Assembly: GCA_031366005.1 (NCBI GenBank)
Contig: JANLZB010000023.1
Coordinates: 1 to 15,180 of the forward strand
From: JANLUX01 sp031366005
GTDB lineage: Bacteria; Bacteroidota; Bacteroidia; AKYH767-A; OLB10
DNA length: 15,180 nt
Reading direction: 5' to 3'
Part shown: one piece after another, positions 14,524-15,180 of the stretch
Position numbering within the stretch: the first letter of the stretch is position 1
How the letters are laid out: each line of letters starts with the position of its first letter
The notes under the pieces: generated by a model
Seen by the model: only the letters and a program-made list of their open reading frames with translations
Told to the model about the DNA's origin: nothing
Database searches by the model: none
Program-made: the position numbers and the translations under genes

Positions 14524-14609
14524 GGTTTACGGTTTACAATTTATAGTTTATAGTTAAAAAACATTGTGCGCAAGCCAACTTTAAACTTTAAACAACAAAC
14601 TTTAAACTG
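14524..14609. repeat. Dyad of iterated GTTTA / TAAAC words with central core
   Basis: The left arm 14524-14555 is built of GTTTA-type words (GGTTTACGGTTTACAA, TTATAGTTTATAGTT). The right arm 14577-14609 is built of the complementary AACTTTAAAC words. Pairing is imperfect. The centre contains TGTGCGCAAGCCA at 14565-14577, nearly the same as the centre of the dyad at 9719-9798 although the arms are unrelated. It fills the gap between the HAD gene and the tRNA. Confidence 0.65.
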
Positions 14610-14614
14610 TTTTC

Positions 14615-14688
14615 GGGCCCATAGCTCAGTTGGTTAGAGTAGCTGACTCATAATCAGTTGGTCCTTGGTTCGAGCCCAAGTGGGCCCA
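14615..14688 (+). tRNA. tRNA with CAT anticodon, probably Ile2 (lysidine type) or elongator Met
   Basis: A complete 74-base cloverleaf. The acceptor stem GGGCCCA/TGGGCCC (14615-14621 with 14681-14687) pairs fully, with discriminator A14688 and no encoded CCA. The D stem is GCTC/GAGT, the anticodon stem GCTGA/TCAGT with loop CTCATAA (anticodon CAT at 14649-14651), and the T stem CTTGG/CCAAG with loop TTCGAGC. The anticodon stem lacks the three G-C pairs of initiator tRNA, so it is not the initiator. Pairs C4-G69 and C5-G68 in the acceptor stem are those reported to favour the lysidine synthase TilS, so I lean to tRNA-Ile2, which reads AUA after modification. Elongator Met cannot be excluded. 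Confidence 0.95.
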
Positions 14689-14695
14689 CAAAGTA

Positions 14696-14723
14696 AAGCC
14701 GGTCAATAATCTTTGACCGGCTT
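14696..14723 (+). terminator. Terminator-like hairpin after the tRNA
   Basis: AAGCCGGTCAA at 14696-14706 is perfectly inverted at 14713-14723 with a six-base loop, eight bases after the tRNA. The tail is short (CTTAAC) because the sequence changes character right after it. This is the last segment that clearly belongs to the AT-rich genome. Confidence 0.75.
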
Positions 14724-14724
14724 C

Positions 14725-15180
14725 TTAACAATGTGCGTTGACCCAGTGCGCGGCGCGCTCGAAATACGTGAAGCGCTCGATGACGCGGCCGGTATTCGGC
14801 TCGTGGCCGCCGATCGGCCCCTTGGCCCAGTAAAAGAGCGCCAGTGCGAACACGACGATGAGGACGAGCGCGCCGCCGTAGGGAATGATCCACCAGTTGC
14901 GGATCTGCCGCCACGCTTCGCCCGCCGTCGTCGTGCGCGTGCCGGGATAGCTCGTGATCGGCTGGACCAGCACGCCGCGCTCGCCGATCTGCATGTTGTT
15001 CACGGTGCCGGGCGCCCTGCCCGACTCGTGCACGCCGCGCCAGAACGGCGCGTTGTTGAGCGGCTGGCTCCTGGCGCGCTGCGCGTTGCTGTCGCCGGGC
15101 TGCGGATCGGGAAGCACCGTCGTCGTGATCGTCGTCGTGGTCCCCGGCCCGACCACGATCGGTGTCACCGGGCCGTCGCC
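14725..15180 (-). CDS. Formate dehydrogenase gamma subunit (cytochrome b556), fragment, foreign origin
   Basis: An open frame running off the window end and cut at its 3' side. It encodes part of the membrane cytochrome b subunit of a respiratory formate dehydrogenase, which passes electrons from the enzyme to quinone. Visible are a Pro/Thr-rich stretch, AGEAWRQIRN, a membrane segment (GGALVLIVVFALALFYWA), then GPIGGHEPNTGRVIERFTYFERAAHWVNA, the family's entry into the heme-binding region. The protein then stops after two odd residues (HC), so the remaining membrane helices that hold heme are absent. Codons are strongly G/C-ending, unlike every other gene here; proteobacterial, perhaps betaproteobacterial, origin is likely. 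A GTG at 15168 could be read as a start, but the frame is open beyond it. I regard this as a chimeric join; transfer next to a tRNA is the alternative. Confidence 0.8.
   Translation of the reverse strand, partial: GDGPVTPIVVGPGTTTTITTTVLPDPQPGDSNAQRARSQPLNNAPFWRGVHESGRAPGTVNNMQIGERGVLVQPITSYPGTRTTTAGEAWRQIRNWWIIPYGGALVLIVVFALALFYWAKGPIGGHEPNTGRVIERFTYFERAAHWVNAHC

Noticed and set aside
8582..14609. CRISPR array in the repeated intergenic words
   Set aside because: The words are only 5-9 bases, in opposite orientations, without regular spacers, and there are no cas genes.
14615..14740. Integrated element using the tRNA as attachment site
   Set aside because: No duplicated tRNA 3' end, integrase or phage gene is visible, and the change occurs beyond the terminator rather than at the tRNA end.
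14654..14914. Minus-strand reading frame spanning the tRNA and the GC-rich segment
   Set aside because: It is an arginine-rich alternate frame of the formate dehydrogenase fragment that runs on through the junction, terminator and tRNA; it has no family resemblance.

Overview
The first ~14.7 kb look like the chromosome of an AT-rich member of the Bacteroidota. Three secreted proteins end in type IX secretion (T9SS) type A sorting domains. There are two Omp28-type thioredoxin-fold proteins, a DUF6029-like outer-membrane barrel, promoter elements of the Bacteroidota form TAnnTTTG, no clear Shine-Dalgarno signals, and a tRNA without an encoded CCA end. I cannot place it more finely from this window. 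The last ~450 bases are very GC-rich and encode part of a proteobacterial-type formate dehydrogenase gamma subunit. The switch is abrupt, just past the tRNA terminator, and I read it as a chimeric assembly join rather than native sequence.

Layout. 37-753 (-) and 1005-2894 (+) are divergent T9SS cargo genes; the second carries a CGPC thioredoxin-like site. Downstream on + follow a TlpA-type thiol-disulfide protein (WCKPC), a DUF6029-like barrel, an Omp28-type lipoprotein (CPNC), a small outer-membrane beta-barrel protein and ubiX. Together 37-6070 form a cell-envelope redox and secretion block. A 63-residue gene of unknown function (7471-7662) then converges on a minus-strand run of a WD40 protein, ruvB and queG. 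On + again come a 600-residue T9SS cargo protein with acidic calcium-loop-like motifs, then a rhomboid-type membrane protein whose stop overlaps the start of methylmalonyl-CoA epimerase. A HAD-family phosphatase (-) converges on these, followed by a tRNA with a CAT anticodon.

How the genes relate. The first block may handle disulfide chemistry outside the inner membrane: three different CxxC proteins (secreted, periplasmic, lipid-anchored) lie beside a barrel with a paired-cysteine loop and a cysteine-containing T9SS cargo. ubiX, queG, ruvB and the epimerase are housekeeping genes for prenylated flavin, tRNA queuosine, recombination and propionyl/methylmalonyl-CoA metabolism.

Two patterns not explained by genes stand out. 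First, four genes have a TAnnTTTG-like -7 element exactly four bases before the start codon, which predicts leaderless mRNAs. Second, intergenic dyads built of iterated short words occur after three minus-strand or tRNA-flanking genes; two of them, with unrelated arms, share a central core TGTGCGnnAGCCA.
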